From Acidobacteriota bacterium (GTDB lineage: Bacteria > Actinomycetota > Actinomycetes > Actinomycetales > Micrococcaceae), in the NCBI GenBank assembly GCA_019352125.1, contig JABBNV010000044.1, positions 1-15,273 of the forward strand: a stretch of 15,273 nucleotides of DNA. The letters are read 5' to 3'. The translations under genes were made by a program, and so were the position numbers. Below are positions 14,870 through 15,273 of this stretch, one piece after another. The notes beneath the pieces are model-generated. The model did not search any database. It was not told where the DNA came from and saw only the letters and a list, made by a program, of their open reading frames with translations. Positions within the stretch are counted from its first letter, which is position 1. Each line of letters opens with the position of its first letter.

Positions 14870-14874
14870 TGGCA
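14841..14874. promoter_or_regulatory. Operator-like inverted repeats in the divergent promoter
   Basis: Three TTGGCA-type half-sites occur: TTGGCA (14841-14846), TGCCAAT (14850-14856) and ATTGGCA (14868-14874). The first two form a perfect inverted repeat with a 3-bp centre; the last two form perfect 7-bp arms with an 11-bp gap straddling the -10. AATAGTT (14854-14860) is also mirrored by AACTATT (14885-14891). The arrangement suits a dimeric repressor (TetR or MarR type) acting on both divergent genes. The sequence differs from the CTAG-centred sites near etfB, so a different regulator is likely. Its gene is not identifiable here. Confidence 0.55.
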
Positions 14875-14927
14875 TAACGTCAATAACTATTCGCGAACTG
14901 TTGCCCGTCAATCGAGGAGAACGTCCA

Positions 14928-15273
14928 GTGGCCGATTACACCGACATCCTGTACACCGTTGCGGAAGGCATTGCCACACTGACGCTTAACAGGGAAAAGG
15001 CACGCAACGGCTACACCCTCACTATGGCGGATGAGCTCCAGGACGCCCTGGGCCTGGCAGATGCGGATCCGAACGTTCGCGTGGTGGTACTCACCGGCGC
15101 CGGCAAGGATTTCTGCGTGGGCGCCGATCTCTCCTCCGGCAGCTTCGATGTCAGCGAGGAAGGCTCCGAGGCAGGGGCATGGCAGGAACCAGCTGGACGT
15201 GCGTCCAAACGGATCTACTCCATGAACAAACCCGTGATCGCAGCGGTTCGCGGGGCCGCCGTCGGCGCCGGAT
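14928..15273 (+). CDS. Enoyl-CoA hydratase/isomerase family protein, N-terminal part
   Basis: The frame begins at GTG 14928 (GAGGAGA with 7-nt spacing) and stays open to the right edge: 115 codons of an expected 260 or so. Crotonase features are IATLTLNRE (15-23), the substrate loop NGYTLTMADEL, VVVLTGAGKDFCVGADL (52-68, the oxyanion-hole loop), and NKPVIAAVRGAAVGAG at the cut edge. The catalytic residues downstream of the GxG lie beyond the window, so hydratase, isomerase and hydrolase cannot be told apart. An insert of polar residues follows GADL (SSGSFDVSEEGSEAG). No earlier in-frame start has a ribosome site. It is divergent from operon 2 and shares its operator-like region, so it probably also serves acyl-CoA degradation. 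Confidence 0.85.
   Translation, partial: MADYTDILYTVAEGIATLTLNREKARNGYTLTMADELQDALGLADADPNVRVVVLTGAGKDFCVGADLSSGSFDVSEEGSEAGAWQEPAGRASKRIYSMNKPVIAAVRGAAVGAG

Overview
The window looks like one end of a draft contig from a high-GC Gram-positive bacterium, most likely an actinobacterium of the Micrococcales (Arthrobacter-like). That placement rests on base composition, GTG starts, gene order and protein style; I ran no search. The first 10 bases equal the inner end of the standard Illumina adapter, so the true left edge is about base 11.

Left part (11-1662, minus strand): an N-terminal fragment of an exported or membrane-anchored protein with a Ser/Ala/Thr-rich linker, an eight-helix membrane protein built from four copies of one motif, and a DoxX-family membrane protein.

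Operon 1 (7401 down to about 1690, minus strand): etfB, etfA, a di-heme cytochrome b-like membrane protein, an isobutyryl-CoA dehydrogenase, 3-hydroxyisobutyryl-CoA hydrolase and a short-chain enoyl-CoA hydratase, possibly running on into doxX. The three enzymes are the consecutive middle steps of valine breakdown (isobutyryl-CoA to methacrylyl-CoA to 3-hydroxyisobutyryl-CoA to 3-hydroxyisobutyrate). The flavoprotein EtfBA takes the dehydrogenase's electrons. The cytochrome sits where an ETF:quinone oxidoreductase might be expected, and is the most interesting unexplained gene here.

Regulator (7528-8043, plus strand): a MarR-family repressor divergent from etfB. The gap between them holds two 13-bp direct copies (12 of 13 bases identical) exactly 20 bp apart, one embedded in a near-palindrome.

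Operon 2 (14847 down to 8040, minus strand): a long-chain/isovaleryl-type acyl-CoA dehydrogenase, thiolase, the two-domain FadB-type enzyme, a dienoyl-CoA isomerase-like crotonase, a severely truncated acyl-CoA synthetase remnant and an MBL-fold hydrolase. This is a fatty-acid beta-oxidation set whose own CoA ligase has been lost. Its last gene meets marR tail to tail, both stop codons sharing the four bases CTAG.

Right edge (14928-15273, plus strand): the start of another enoyl-CoA hydratase/isomerase, divergent from operon 2, with a good promoter overlapped by TTGGCA-type inverted repeats. No gene-free stretch exceeds 300 bases. I saw no tRNA, rRNA, CRISPR array or insertion sequence.
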